Part shown: in pieces, positions 9,548-18,472 of the stretch
Layout of the letters: every line of letters begins with the position of its first letter
Position numbering within the stretch: position 1 is the first letter of the stretch
Source: Enterocloster bolteae
Lineage (GTDB): Bacteria; Bacillota; Clostridia; Lachnospirales; Lachnospiraceae
Length of the DNA stretch: 64,000 nt
Assembly: GCF_002234575.2 (NCBI RefSeq)
Contig: NZ_CP022464.2
Span: 5,704,001 to 5,768,000 of the forward strand
Direction of reading: 5' to 3'
Notes under the pieces: model-generated
The model's input: only the letters and a program-made list of their open reading frames with translations
The model's database searches: none
What the model was told of the DNA's origin: nothing
Translations under genes and position numbers: made by a program

Positions 9548-9685
9548 CTATATCTCCTTGTAGTCTTGCTTAATCATCTTAGGCAACAATCCTCTAGGCT
9601 TATGTAAACAGTTATACGCATATAGTCTCCGCCACCAATCATTTCCACCAATATCTTTGCTCTCACTGTATCGACCATGGCCCAA
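9548..9685 (-). pseudogene. 3' remnant of an unidentified gene
   Basis: This open stretch of 45 codons ends in TAG at 9548-9550, two bases upstream of the GT2 start at 9545. Its translation (GHGRYSESKDIGGNDWWRRL, then YAYNCLHKPRGLL) has the composition of real protein, and an in-frame TAG at 9686-9688 closes it upstream. It looks like the C-terminus of the gene that once preceded the GT2 gene in this operon. The parent family is not recognised. Confidence 0.45.
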
Positions 9686-9688
9686 CTA

Positions 9689-9942
9689 CCTATTTTAATC
9701 AATACAATATAAGACTTTCCGAATAATTTCATAAAACATTTATACAATATAAAGATTGACAGAAATATTATGTCTTATTGTATCTATCTTTCATTACACC
9801 TGTACCATTTTTGTTAATATAAACTGCCCATTAAAGTATGAACCATAAAAATATCACGAATCAGTTTCTTTATAACTAAATAGATACCGTAATAGGTCAC
9901 CCGATTTGTTAGTACCCATGATATGATTGAACATCATGTCAA
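9689..9942. other. AT-rich non-coding stretch
   Basis: I see no convincing gene here. It contains a loose inverted repeat (ATACAATATAAGAC near 9700 and GTCTTATTGTAT near 9770). A promoter for the minus-strand GT2 unit should lie between the remnant and this stretch, but I could not identify one with confidence. Confidence 0.3.
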
Positions 9943-10137
9943 TCAGGTATTAGTTCTTTTTCCTCCTGTTGAACCAGTAATGGTTACTTTATAGACAGTC
10001 TGTTCCCCTGACATAGAAGTTAACTTCAAACCTACTGGCTGTTTGTTGGCATTCATGTCCTGCCCTCTTGCAGTGGGGTCCGCATCAGTCCATCTCCAAC
10101 CGAATTCTAATGCCGCGAGGATATTGACGCTCCATGA
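9943..10137 (-). pseudogene. C-terminal fragment of an unidentified, possibly surface, protein
   Basis: Sixty-four in-frame codons end in TGA at 9943-9945. The translation reads SVNILAALEFGWRWTDADPT, then KQPVGLKLTSMSGEQTVYKV and a threonine/glycine-rich end. The tail (VYKVTITGSTGG) resembles a beta-strand of a secreted repeat domain. An in-frame TGA at 10138-10140 bounds it. It is adjacent to the decayed IS110, which may have truncated the gene. Identity is unknown. Confidence 0.35.
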
Positions 10138-10179
10138 TCATGGGCATTACCAAGTCGATTGACCGTAAATCCACCTACG

Positions 10180-11395
10180 AAAGAAGGTAATTCTTATAAA
10201 CCCACTTTACATCGGTATTAATGTGAGCAGCAAATTCAACGTGGCCTTTCTCATGAAGCCTAGTGGTTCTAAACACAGCTGTATCCCGTTGAAGAACTCC
10301 CTCGACGCCCCCCCCCCCACCCCCACTCCAATCCCAATCTCTTACAGACCTTATCATTGGGTCTGAAGGCCACCTCCTTCTATAGTGACAATCTCCTCTG
10401 GTTCTTAAGGGAAGATGCCCATCTTACGCCTTTTAACAGGATGATTCACGTCCTCAATCCAAAATAGGTCGCCATATTCAAACTTTCTTATAATGACCTG
10501 CCTAAAAATGATTACGTAGATTCCTTCGTTATTACTTACTACCTGAGCTTTGGTAGCATCAACAAAGAGGTCTATCTGGATGACTACCGCTATAAAGCCC
10601 TCCTGAACCTTACAAGAGCCCGGTTCTTCGCTATCCAGAACCTCGACAAGGAACAACAGCGGTTTCTAAACTACCTGTTTAATGAGTATTCTACGATAGC
10701 CCAGGAGGAGATATTTTCCGATGCCTTCATCACAACTGCCTTGGCCGTCTACGAAGAACTCGGATCCGCAGAGCCCTTGCTGAGATGGACTTACAACAGC
10801 TTACCGCTTTTATTATCTAGAAAGTGAAAAATCGTTTCCCGGATCCGGATGCAGTAGCGAAAGCCACCCAGAAAGCCGCCCGGAGTTCCTACCGACTGCA
10901 AAAAATGGTAAACGACTCCATAAACCAGGTGCTTTCTATATATAAGCTCGATACGAGCAATGGAGCAACAGATCAAAGTCTTTGATAAGGCGATTGCCGA
11001 ACAGATGGAACTGATAACCAATACCTTGACATCCATCAAGTGAATCGGGCCAGTGTTCTCGGCCGGCATCCTTGCGGAAATCGGTGATATCAACCGATTC
11101 CCCAATCAGGCCTCCCTCGTTAAATATGCAGGGCCTGCCTGGAAACAGCACCAGTAAGGTGACTTTAAAGCGCAAAACACGCGCATGACTCCATCTGGAA
11201 ACCGATACTTAAAGTACTACCTGGGAGAAGCAACCCTGTCTCTTGTGAGATGCGACGCAGAATACAGCCAGCCGCTTCTATCACCTCAAATATAAAGAGG
11301 TAAACAAATATCAGCGCAAACGTGCCCTCGTATTAACTGCCCGTAAATTTTTACAGCTCGTCTTACGACTGCTGAAAGACAACTGCCTGTATTAG
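10180..11395 (+). pseudogene. Decayed IS110-family transposase
   Basis: Pieces of an IS110/IS1533-like protein appear in order in shifting frames. They include LYIGINVSSKFNVAFLMKP near 10198, FYSDNLLWFLRED and RMIHVLNPK near 10380-10470, a long clean helical segment near 10550-10780, FSAGILAEIGDINRFPNQAS near 11060, and the C-terminus RKFLQLVLRLLKDN ending at TAG 11393-11395. Several frameshifts and stops make it non-functional. Element ends were not found. Confidence 0.8.
10308..10324 (+). repeat. Poly-C tract within the decayed IS110
   Basis: Eleven consecutive C, then A, then five C. This is an outlier for this AT-rich region and lies at a point where the transposase frame is lost, which fits slippage or an assembly artefact. 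Confidence 0.8.
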
Positions 11396-11440
11396 GCACC
11401 GAAGTCCAACGAGGCTTGGGAAACTATTCACTTTTAAAGG

Positions 11441-11466
11441 AAAATGCAAAAAAATTTGCATTTTTA
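11441..11466. terminator. Palindromic hairpin, probable terminator
   Basis: AAAATGCAAA pairs with TTTGCATTTT, followed by T on the plus side. It lies just past the 3' end of the minus-strand operon (stop at 11530) and of the decayed IS110 on the plus strand. Confidence 0.5.
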
Positions 11467-11529
11467 TCCACTTTCCTCTTAACATATCACCGCTGGACTA
11501 TTCATTTCTGTTTTCCATTAACCATATGA

Positions 11530-13698
11530 TCAATTGCTCAAACCTACCAATATCATATCATCCATTGCAATACTAAGTTTCCTAGCATCGTCAGATTCCT
11601 CTGTCTCCTTGGGTGATCTTGCTTCTGGAAATTCAAAGTGCATATCCAAAATGCCGTTCTGAGGCATGATACATTCAAACTCAATTTTAGACTTTCCACT
11701 TAACACTTCAGAATATACGCAAACACCATTTACATGAATATTGACTGGTTGCCTTTCCCCATAAATCATCTTTACATTGATTTCTACTCCTATCTTTTCG
11801 TAATCTGCATCCTCCAAGTCAAAATACATCCCCATTGTCTTATCCGATGTCCACGTAAATCCCCCTTCACGGTCTGAAATTCCTCCATAGAGATATGCGC
11901 CAATATCCTGTCTACTTACAGACACCGGAAACCTCGTTCCTAACTTATATTTGCAATGCTTAATTGGGACTAGCTGATTGATATCGTAATACTTATTAAT
12001 TGAATAAATATTACCTACCGCACAATGTGTAACTTCATCCGCATCCTTTAAATTCAAAAAACTTAGTTTATCTCGAGAAAGTACTAACAACCGATCAAAT
12101 TCGTCATCACAGTATAACCATATTTGTCCTGCCATCGCCGAAGAAGTGGGGCTATCCCACTCAGTAATAGCACCTACCAACACCCAACCACTTCCACTAT
12201 TTAATGCGTAACATGGCTGTTTCTCCAAGAAAATTTCATCCAACTCATCATACCATTTCACTTGAAAATCCTGACCGGTCAGTTCTTTTAACATAGCTCC
12301 TTTTGCAAACATTCCATAATATTGTCTGGAACTTATAATAAGATTGTTTTCGGCATCCAATGGTATAGACTCTATCATTCCATTACTGAAGGCATTTCTT
12401 AATGTTTGGTCAAATGTTGCTGACACAGAAGCCTCCTTTAACTCCATCTCTTTAATCGTCCATCTTGTATTCTGCTGATTGACGGCTATCAGATATACTG
12501 TTATCAACATAATTATGCCATCAAAAACAATTAACTTCTTTTCTGCATGCTTAAATTTCGTTAAAAAATATCTCCAAGCCTTCAATATAATAGCCGATCC
12601 TATACATCCCCATCCATAATATTGATAAATGATAACCTGATATCCTACTCCAAATGGCAGAACCTGATACTTTTCAGATACTGCCATGAGAATAGCAGGG
12701 AATACCACAAACATAATCCCTATAATCATAAGGAAATATGATTTATTATTACTGACAGCTGATGTATTCCTTTTATTTATAATCGAATTTAATAAATATA
12801 TGAATACTACAATCAGCAATACATCCAACAAATTTATTTGATTAAAAAAGTCCTTAAAAGAATTCGCTGCATGTCCCCTAAAGAACCCATTTACGAAAGG
12901 AAGGGGCGCTGATACAGACACCGCAAATCCTCTCATTATATTTTTCACAGAAAGGCCTACGCTTACACCATCATAACTCTCTTTTGCGAACATCTTCAAA
13001 ACACAGTAGAGTCCCAGAGTCATAATCCATACAATCAAATACGGGGACACCTTCCTTAATTTTCTTTCTCGAGAAGACTCTTCATAAAAAACAAGCAGAA
13101 TAATAAGCAGAATAAATGGATACGTAGCTTCATATGTCATCATTGCTAAAAAATAAAAAATAACCGACAATACCTCTGCAATTCCTTCCCATAAAATCTT
13201 TTTCCTAATGCTGAGTACACAGAAATTAAGACTCGCCAATACAAGCATGAGGCTTATAGTTGCATTTCCTCCCATACAAAGGAATACTGCATGAGGCATG
13301 TCCTTTTGTACACTAAACAAAACCACTGCTAGAATAGCAGCTAAATCTGCTAAAATTACAGATTGGGTTAATAACCGAATAAATGCCTTAAAAAGATAAG
13401 TACAACCTATAGTTACTGACATGAGATATATTTTATATAATTTTAAACCAAACAGAAATGGAATACCTTCAGCAAATACAGAAGTAAAAGGAAAAAACCG
13501 ACCATGCATTTCTACATGAACACTTATCCGTTCCCATATAAATTGAATTATACTCCATTGATTACTTGCTAAAATACCATTTATAAATTCATATTTTCTA
13601 TCATCTGACCAATAACCCGTATCCAAAATAAACCATAGATATAAAATAAGAAACAGGCCGAATATTAAATCAAAGGATGTTTGTTTTTTTACTTTCAT
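11530..13698 (-). CDS. Large polytopic membrane protein with C-terminal soluble domain
   Basis: This 722-residue protein has about ten to twelve hydrophobic segments in the first 400 residues, then roughly 300 mainly soluble residues with beta-strand character (predicted outside). The first loop GYWSDDRKYEF and a following MHGRFFPF resemble the first extracytoplasmic loop of GT-C-like proteins, including its neighbour at 13750. ATG 13698 has GGAG at nine bases and is preferred over 13716. It is the last gene of the long minus-strand operon. Glycosyltransferase activity on a lipid-linked donor is only an inference. Confidence 0.65.
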   Translation of the reverse strand: MKVKKQTSFDLIFGLFLILYLWFILDTGYWSDDRKYEFINGILASNQWSIIQFIWERISVHVEMHGRFFPFTSVFAEGIPFLFGLKLYKIYLMSVTIGCTYLFKAFIRLLTQSVILADLAAILAVVLFSVQKDMPHAVFLCMGGNATISLMLVLASLNFCVLSIRKKILWEGIAEVLSVIFYFLAMMTYEATYPFILLIILLVFYEESSRERKLRKVSPYLIVWIMTLGLYCVLKMFAKESYDGVSVGLSVKNIMRGFAVSVSAPLPFVNGFFRGHAANSFKDFFNQINLLDVLLIVVFIYLLNSIINKRNTSAVSNNKSYFLMIIGIMFVVFPAILMAVSEKYQVLPFGVGYQVIIYQYYGWGCIGSAIILKAWRYFLTKFKHAEKKLIVFDGIIMLITVYLIAVNQQNTRWTIKEMELKEASVSATFDQTLRNAFSNGMIESIPLDAENNLIISSRQYYGMFAKGAMLKELTGQDFQVKWYDELDEIFLEKQPCYALNSGSGWVLVGAITEWDSPTSSAMAGQIWLYCDDEFDRLLVLSRDKLSFLNLKDADEVTHCAVGNIYSINKYYDINQLVPIKHCKYKLGTRFPVSVSRQDIGAYLYGGISDREGGFTWTSDKTMGMYFDLEDADYEKIGVEINVKMIYGERQPVNIHVNGVCVYSEVLSGKSKIEFECIMPQNGILDMHFEFPEARSPKETEESDDARKLSIAMDDMILVGLSN

Positions 13699-13749
13699 AA
13701 ATGGGCACTCCACCATCTGATATCATTTTATTAGCATTAAACATTAATC

Positions 13750-15243
13750 CTATTCTTCCAAATATACAATTTCTTTTTCATACCACTTTGCTATTATCTC
13801 ATTTTTCCAATCATGTTCATCGCTCTGTATATCATTATAATAATACAACAAACGCGGACGTGCTTTATAAGGTTTCAATACAACTATACTTTCGTCCCCT
13901 TCTAATAATTCTCTCCTGTTATCTGTCTCCTCAATATAATCTTCTAGTTCGCCTGAATAATAAGAATATATTGCAGAAACAGAAGTTAATTCATTAAAAT
14001 TCTTAGGACATAAAACAAGACCTATAGTTCCTATGACAAGAAATATATAGTATATTGTAATATCTTTAGGAGTAAGAATATTTAAACGGCCTTTTACCAA
14101 TCTGCCTTTTATCCATCCCATTAAATAAAGAATATTCATAACTACTAATAATATAAATAAAATATACCTGATATTCTGTACTCTGCCTGCCGCTTCCATA
14201 TTTTGTCCCAATCCACCAGTTGCATATAATGTAGGTGTAAAGCTGGATGCAAAAAGACAAAATGAAGCTGATAGAAATACAAGCGGAAAGCGGCAGTACC
14301 TTTCAATCCCATTATTTTTCATTACCACATCCCACAAAAAAGGAATTAGAAACAGCAACGCAAATATCAAATACAGATTTGTCCATTCATTTATGAATTG
14401 AATTCCGTATCTAAACGAAAAATATATAGATTGAATAACTCCTTTTTGTTGTCCAGCAAAGGATGCCGACCGAATAGCATTTCCAGGTGCTATCATGCTT
14501 ATGCCAAAACCAATTATTAACACCAAAAATGGCAGAACTAATATTCTTCCACTTTTTAGATGCTTATAAAATATGATTATTAAAATCATTACACTTACTT
14601 CCACTGCCAATAAGGTACCTACATAGTTTCCCCCACCAACTAAAGCACTAAGAACACACGTCAGAATGACACGCCTTACTCTTTTGGCTTTTATAATCCC
14701 TTCTTGACAGGATAATTGAACCCATATCCCTACCATATATAATAATAAAGAAAAAAAACCCAGATAGTATAGCGAACCATTAAACCAGTAAAATGCCTGT
14801 ACAGGATCAGGAACGCATTGTATTATCAAAAACAGAACAATCATACTGATTATGTACCAATCATACCTCTCTCCATCTAGAAGGTCAATTATAACCACCT
14901 TAAAGAAAAACAGAACACTGCTTATAAGAAGAAAGAGCATAAGATATGTGGTTAAAATATAATAAGAATCACCAAATATACCTGGCTGAATTGCCATAAA
15001 AAATATGCCCGCATATGTGCCCTGCCAGTCAAAATAGCTACTTTTAGCTTGCTCAACTGCAGCCAATATTATCTGCCGTACTGAATGTGTCTGTTTCCAC
15101 ACAGAATAGGCCCGAAAACCATACGAATAATCGTCTGCCCATCCATGATTGTATTGGGCCAGTACTAATAATGGAATTATACTAAATACAAATACTAATC
15201 CTATACAAATTGTCGCATAAAATCGTGTTTTTTTATTTTTCAT
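13750..15243 (-). CDS. DUF6056-like GT-C-type membrane protein
   Basis: This polytopic protein has 497 residues and about twelve hydrophobic segments. The first loop carries WADDYSYG followed by a W-x-G-Y segment (DWQGTYAG), as in DUF6056-type putative GT-C transferases; the paired acidic residues would be the catalytic candidates. TTGGAG lies seven bases before the ATG. It sits between the TagD-like gene and the larger membrane protein, all in one direction. The sugar and acceptor are unknown. Confidence 0.65.
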   Translation of the reverse strand: MKNKKTRFYATICIGLVFVFSIIPLLVLAQYNHGWADDYSYGFRAYSVWKQTHSVRQIILAAVEQAKSSYFDWQGTYAGIFFMAIQPGIFGDSYYILTTYLMLFLLISSVLFFFKVVIIDLLDGERYDWYIISMIVLFLIIQCVPDPVQAFYWFNGSLYYLGFFSLLLYMVGIWVQLSCQEGIIKAKRVRRVILTCVLSALVGGGNYVGTLLAVEVSVMILIIIFYKHLKSGRILVLPFLVLIIGFGISMIAPGNAIRSASFAGQQKGVIQSIYFSFRYGIQFINEWTNLYLIFALLFLIPFLWDVVMKNNGIERYCRFPLVFLSASFCLFASSFTPTLYATGGLGQNMEAAGRVQNIRYILFILLVVMNILYLMGWIKGRLVKGRLNILTPKDITIYYIFLVIGTIGLVLCPKNFNELTSVSAIYSYYSGELEDYIEETDNRRELLEGDESIVVLKPYKARPRLLYYYNDIQSDEHDWKNEIIAKWYEKEIVYLEE

Positions 15244-15274
15244 AATATATCTCCAACAATAGCATTAGTAATTG

Positions 15275-15700
15275 CTATCCTCTGTTCATCGCTTCCTTAA
15301 TCTGAGTAGAACTAGTACTTTTCGTATATGGAAAATACTGGATATCAGACCCTAACCGTTTCAACTTCTTTTTATCTCTAATCCAAGATTCGTTATTCAC
15401 ATAATCATCTCCAGAAAACAAACAGTCATACCTATATAAATTCCAAGCATCTAATTTATCTATATTATCAAAAGTAACTGGTACCGCTTTGTCAACATAT
15501 TTTATAGCCTTTACGATTTCCAAACGTTCTTGAAATGGTATATATGGCGCTTTATTCTTAAAATGCAGTACCAACTCATCAGATAAAACCCCTACTATAA
15601 GATATTCGCTTCTTTCCTTTGCCTTTCTGATTAAATTTAAATGCCCTATATGAAATAAATCAAATACACCTGCAATATATCCTGTCTTATATACTTTCAT
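15275..15700 (-). CDS. TagD-like cytidylyltransferase
   Basis: This small alpha/beta nucleotidyltransferase of 141 residues joins CTP to a phosphorylated alcohol. The HIGH motif (FHIGH) is near residue 17 and the KIK/QER helix region near 60-70. The C-terminal signature reads YTKSTSST where glycerol-3-P enzymes have RTEGIST, so glycerol-3-phosphate specificity is doubtful. Choline-P or ethanolamine-P are alternatives, favoured by the LicD gene directly upstream (inference). ATG 15700 follows AGGGTGAT; the alternative at 15715 lacks an RBS and overlaps licD more. Confidence 0.82.
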   Translation of the reverse strand: MKVYKTGYIAGVFDLFHIGHLNLIRKAKERSEYLIVGVLSDELVLHFKNKAPYIPFQERLEIVKAIKYVDKAVPVTFDNIDKLDAWNLYRYDCLFSGDDYVNNESWIRDKKKLKRLGSDIQYFPYTKSTSSTQIKEAMNRG

Positions 15701-15704
15701 AATA

Positions 15705-16931
15705 TCACCCTTCATTGTCTTTCATAAAATCTTCAATAATCCATGCTTTATTTTGTACATAAATATAATATTCAGAAAACCCCATCTTCTCTAGCTGTTT
15801 ACCTATTTGTCTGTAGTATATATTACATATAATAATATGCAGATTTTTTTTAGGAATGTCCATAAGACATTCTGGCCTACTAATTATTATTCCATATTTT
15901 TCTTTTCCCCACTTTTCTGCCGAATTATCAATTAAATACTTAGGTGTGTATTGGGCGCCATATTTTTGCATATAGTCATCTAACATTTGCCCAGTACCAA
16001 ATAGTACAATCACCTTTTCAGAGGTAATCTGAAAAACTCCATAAAACCTATTTTGCCATATTCTATAAGAACACTCCGGATCAAAAATCGATTGATGATG
16101 AGGTTTCCTACTCTCTTCGTCGGGGTATTGCATATAATCACGCCCCATAGTCATCTCTAAAACCCTCTTATACCCCTTTGGAACTGGAATACTAATATAT
16201 TCAAACGTTTTCTCTTCCATTTCATTAAAATCTTTTTTATAAAGCCTTTGATTCTGATATCCTCCAAAATGTGTATAAATACCTACATATTTACTATTAC
16301 ATATACTTCCTATTCTAAAAAACAAATTCAATAGTAGATAAAGAATTCTTAGACTAAAAATTTCACATATAATATTTATCTTTTTCCACCTGGAATTTGA
16401 TATATTCATCCATACCTTAGTTTTTGGTCCATGTAATTTAAATATTATTGATTGTTGAATAAATAATATATACTTGACTTTTTCCTTTTGAATCCAGTCA
16501 TTATTAAAGGCTCTGTCCAAAGCCAAGATATCTATCCATATACCATTGTGCTGGCGAAAATTAGCATCCCACATATCTGCCCCTAAAGTATCATCATTTC
16601 TTAGTCTTAATAAACCACCACTAAAAAAATCCACCTCATTTCTCATAGGCACCAGCACATATGGATATTCAAGTTCATTTACAGCCATCTTCTTAAATTT
16701 TTCAAAATCTTTCCTTGGCATAACTACATCAATATCATCATCCCAAGGAATGTAACCTTCGTGTCTTATTGCTCCCAATAAGGTACCATATATTGCAAAA
16801 AAAGTCAGATTATATTTTTTACATATCTTCTCTAAAACCTTAACCAAATCAATTTGTGTTTCCCATACTCTTTTCATTTTTGTCGATATGCTATAACCTG
16901 CACGTGTTTCCTTTTGAGTAAAACTCTCCAT
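15705..16931 (-). CDS. LicD-family transferase with C-terminal Rossmann-like module
   Basis: LicD proteins transfer phosphocholine or other phospho-alcohols from CDP donors to glycans. The family core is present: YGTLLGAIRHEGYIPWDDDID near residues 48-68, with the metal-binding acidic cluster at 63-68. Residues of about 290-400 form a second domain with a FGTG...YLIDN pattern like a Rossmann or sugar-sensor fold, also seen in neighbouring proteins. The frame continues 46 codons upstream of ATG 16931, but that extension does not look like LicD. Neither start has a clear RBS, possibly because the adjacent IS110 displaced the native leader. Confidence 0.83.
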   Translation of the reverse strand: MESFTQKETRAGYSISTKMKRVWETQIDLVKVLEKICKKYNLTFFAIYGTLLGAIRHEGYIPWDDDIDVVMPRKDFEKFKKMAVNELEYPYVLVPMRNEVDFFSGGLLRLRNDDTLGADMWDANFRQHNGIWIDILALDRAFNNDWIQKEKVKYILFIQQSIIFKLHGPKTKVWMNISNSRWKKINIICEIFSLRILYLLLNLFFRIGSICNSKYVGIYTHFGGYQNQRLYKKDFNEMEEKTFEYISIPVPKGYKRVLEMTMGRDYMQYPDEESRKPHHQSIFDPECSYRIWQNRFYGVFQITSEKVIVLFGTGQMLDDYMQKYGAQYTPKYLIDNSAEKWGKEKYGIIISRPECLMDIPKKNLHIIICNIYYRQIGKQLEKMGFSEYYIYVQNKAWIIEDFMKDNEG

Positions 16932-17204
16932 AATTACTTGTATGATGTTGTTAGAAGCAAACACAACATACTTCCTTTCTTTTTCTGTTTCGTGGTTTAA
17001 TACATTCAGATACTGTGACTTTTGATGTTTTTTTGTAGCCTCGACTACTCGACAGGAGTGTATTGCCATCTCTTTTATCTGAATTGTTTATTAGCTGGAT
17101 GTTGCCGGAGCGTTTGCTCTGAGTACTTATTTCAATCAAGTCTACGATGATAACTGCTGGTGGATATCACGGTATCAGACTTTATGAAAGGGAGGTACAA
17201 CCTC
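16932..17204 (+). other. Non-coding segment 5' of an IS110 transposase, possible bridge-RNA region
   Basis: This stretch lies between the LicD start and the IS110 transposase. In IS110-type elements the left non-coding end encodes the bridge RNA that pairs with target and donor DNA. I can see short self-complementary patches (for example GGAGCGTTTGCTCTGAG), but I could not fix the element's left end or fold the RNA by eye. Confidence 0.35.
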
Positions 17205-18371
17205 ATGATTTACGTAGGCATTGATATTGCCAAACTCAACCATTTCGCCGCCGCGATTTCTTCCGACGGCGAAATACTCATCGAGCCGTTCAAATTTTCT
17301 AATAACTATGATGGCTTCTATCTACTGCTTTCTCATCTGGCACCACTTGACCAGAACAGTATCATCATAGGTCTTGAATCAACGGCACACTACGGTGACA
17401 ACCTTGTTCGTTTTCTCATCAGCAAGGGCTTTAAAGTGTGTGTTCTCAACCCTATCCAGACTTCGTTCATGCGTAAAAATAATGTACGCAAAACGAAGAC
17501 TGATAAAGTCGACACGTTTGTGATTGCTAAAACCCTTATGATGCAGGATTCCCTTCGGTTTATGGCCTTAGAGGATCTGGATTACATTGAGCTCAAAGAG
17601 CTCGGTAGATTCCGCCAGAAACTTGTGAAGCAGCGTACACGCTTAAAAATTCAGCTGACTTCCTATGTAGACCAGGCATTCCCGGAACTACAATACTTCT
17701 TTAAGTCTGGCTTGCATCAAAACTCTGTCTATGCCGTCCTTAAGGAGGCTCCGACACCCAACGCTATTGCTTCTATGCATTTGACCCATCTTGCTCACAC
17801 CCTCGAAGTTGCTTCCCACGGCCATTTCGGTAAGGATAAAGCCAGAGAATTAAGAGTTCTCGCACAGAAGTCTGTCGGTGTCAATGACAGTTCTCTATCT
17901 ATTCAAATAACTCATACCATTGAACAGATCGAGTTACTGGATAGCCAACTTTTTTCTACAGAGCTTGAAATGGCAAATCTTGTCACCTGCCTGCACTCTG
18001 TAATTATGACCATTCCCGGAATTGGTGTCGTGAATGGCGGAATGATTCTTGGTGAGATTGGTGATATACACCGATTCTCTAATCCAAAGAAACTGCTTGC
18101 ATTTGCTGGACTGGATCCGACCGTTTATCAGTCTGGAAACTTCCAGGCTCACAGAACCAGGATGTCCAAAAGAGGATCTAAAGTGCTACGCTATGCCCTC
18201 ATGAATGCAGCTCACAATGTCGTAAAAAACAATGCTACTTTCAAAGCTTATTATGATGCCAAGAGAGCGGAAGGCCGGACTCATTACAATGCCCTTGGGC
18301 ACTGTGCTGGCAAACTTGTCAGAGTCATCTGGAAGATGCTCACTGACGAAGTAGCATTCAACCTCGAATAA
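17205..18371 (+). CDS. IS110 family transposase
   Basis: This 388-residue recombinase has an N-terminal DEDD RuvC-like domain ([16 protein letters not shown], then [12 protein letters not shown], then [11 protein letters not shown]). The C-terminal transposase_20 domain has [19 protein letters not shown] and [10 protein letters not shown], with a serine in the RGSKVLR segment. ATG 17205 follows GGGAGG at nine bases. It is inserted, in the opposite orientation, between the methyltransferase and LicD genes of the minus-strand operon. It appears intact. Confidence 0.92.
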   Translation: MIYVGIDIAKLNHFAAAISSDGEILIEPFKFSNNYDGFYLLLSHLAPLDQNSIIIGLESTAHYGDNLVRFLISKGFKVCVLNPIQTSFMRKNNVRKTKTDKVDTFVIAKTLMMQDSLRFMALEDLDYIELKELGRFRQKLVKQRTRLKIQLTSYVDQAFPELQYFFKSGLHQNSVYAVLKEAPTPNAIASMHLTHLAHTLEVASHGHFGKDKARELRVLAQKSVGVNDSSLSIQITHTIEQIELLDSQLFSTELEMANLVTCLHSVIMTIPGIGVVNGGMILGEIGDIHRFSNPKKLLAFAGLDPTVYQSGNFQAHRTRMSKRGSKVLRYALMNAAHNVVKNNATFKAYYDAKRAEGRTHYNALGHCAGKLVRVIWKMLTDEVAFNLE

Positions 18372-18472
18372 GAGGTCTGTATACCATAATCGATAGATTT
18401 TGAAAAAGGGCTTTTAGGGAGCTTTGTTAAAGTTACCCTTCTTTCTGCGAAACACGGAATTGAAATTTCCAC

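Noticed and set aside
16932..17069. A 46-residue N-terminal extension of LicD
   Set aside because: It does not resemble LicD proteins, has no RBS and probably comes from IS110 flank sequence.
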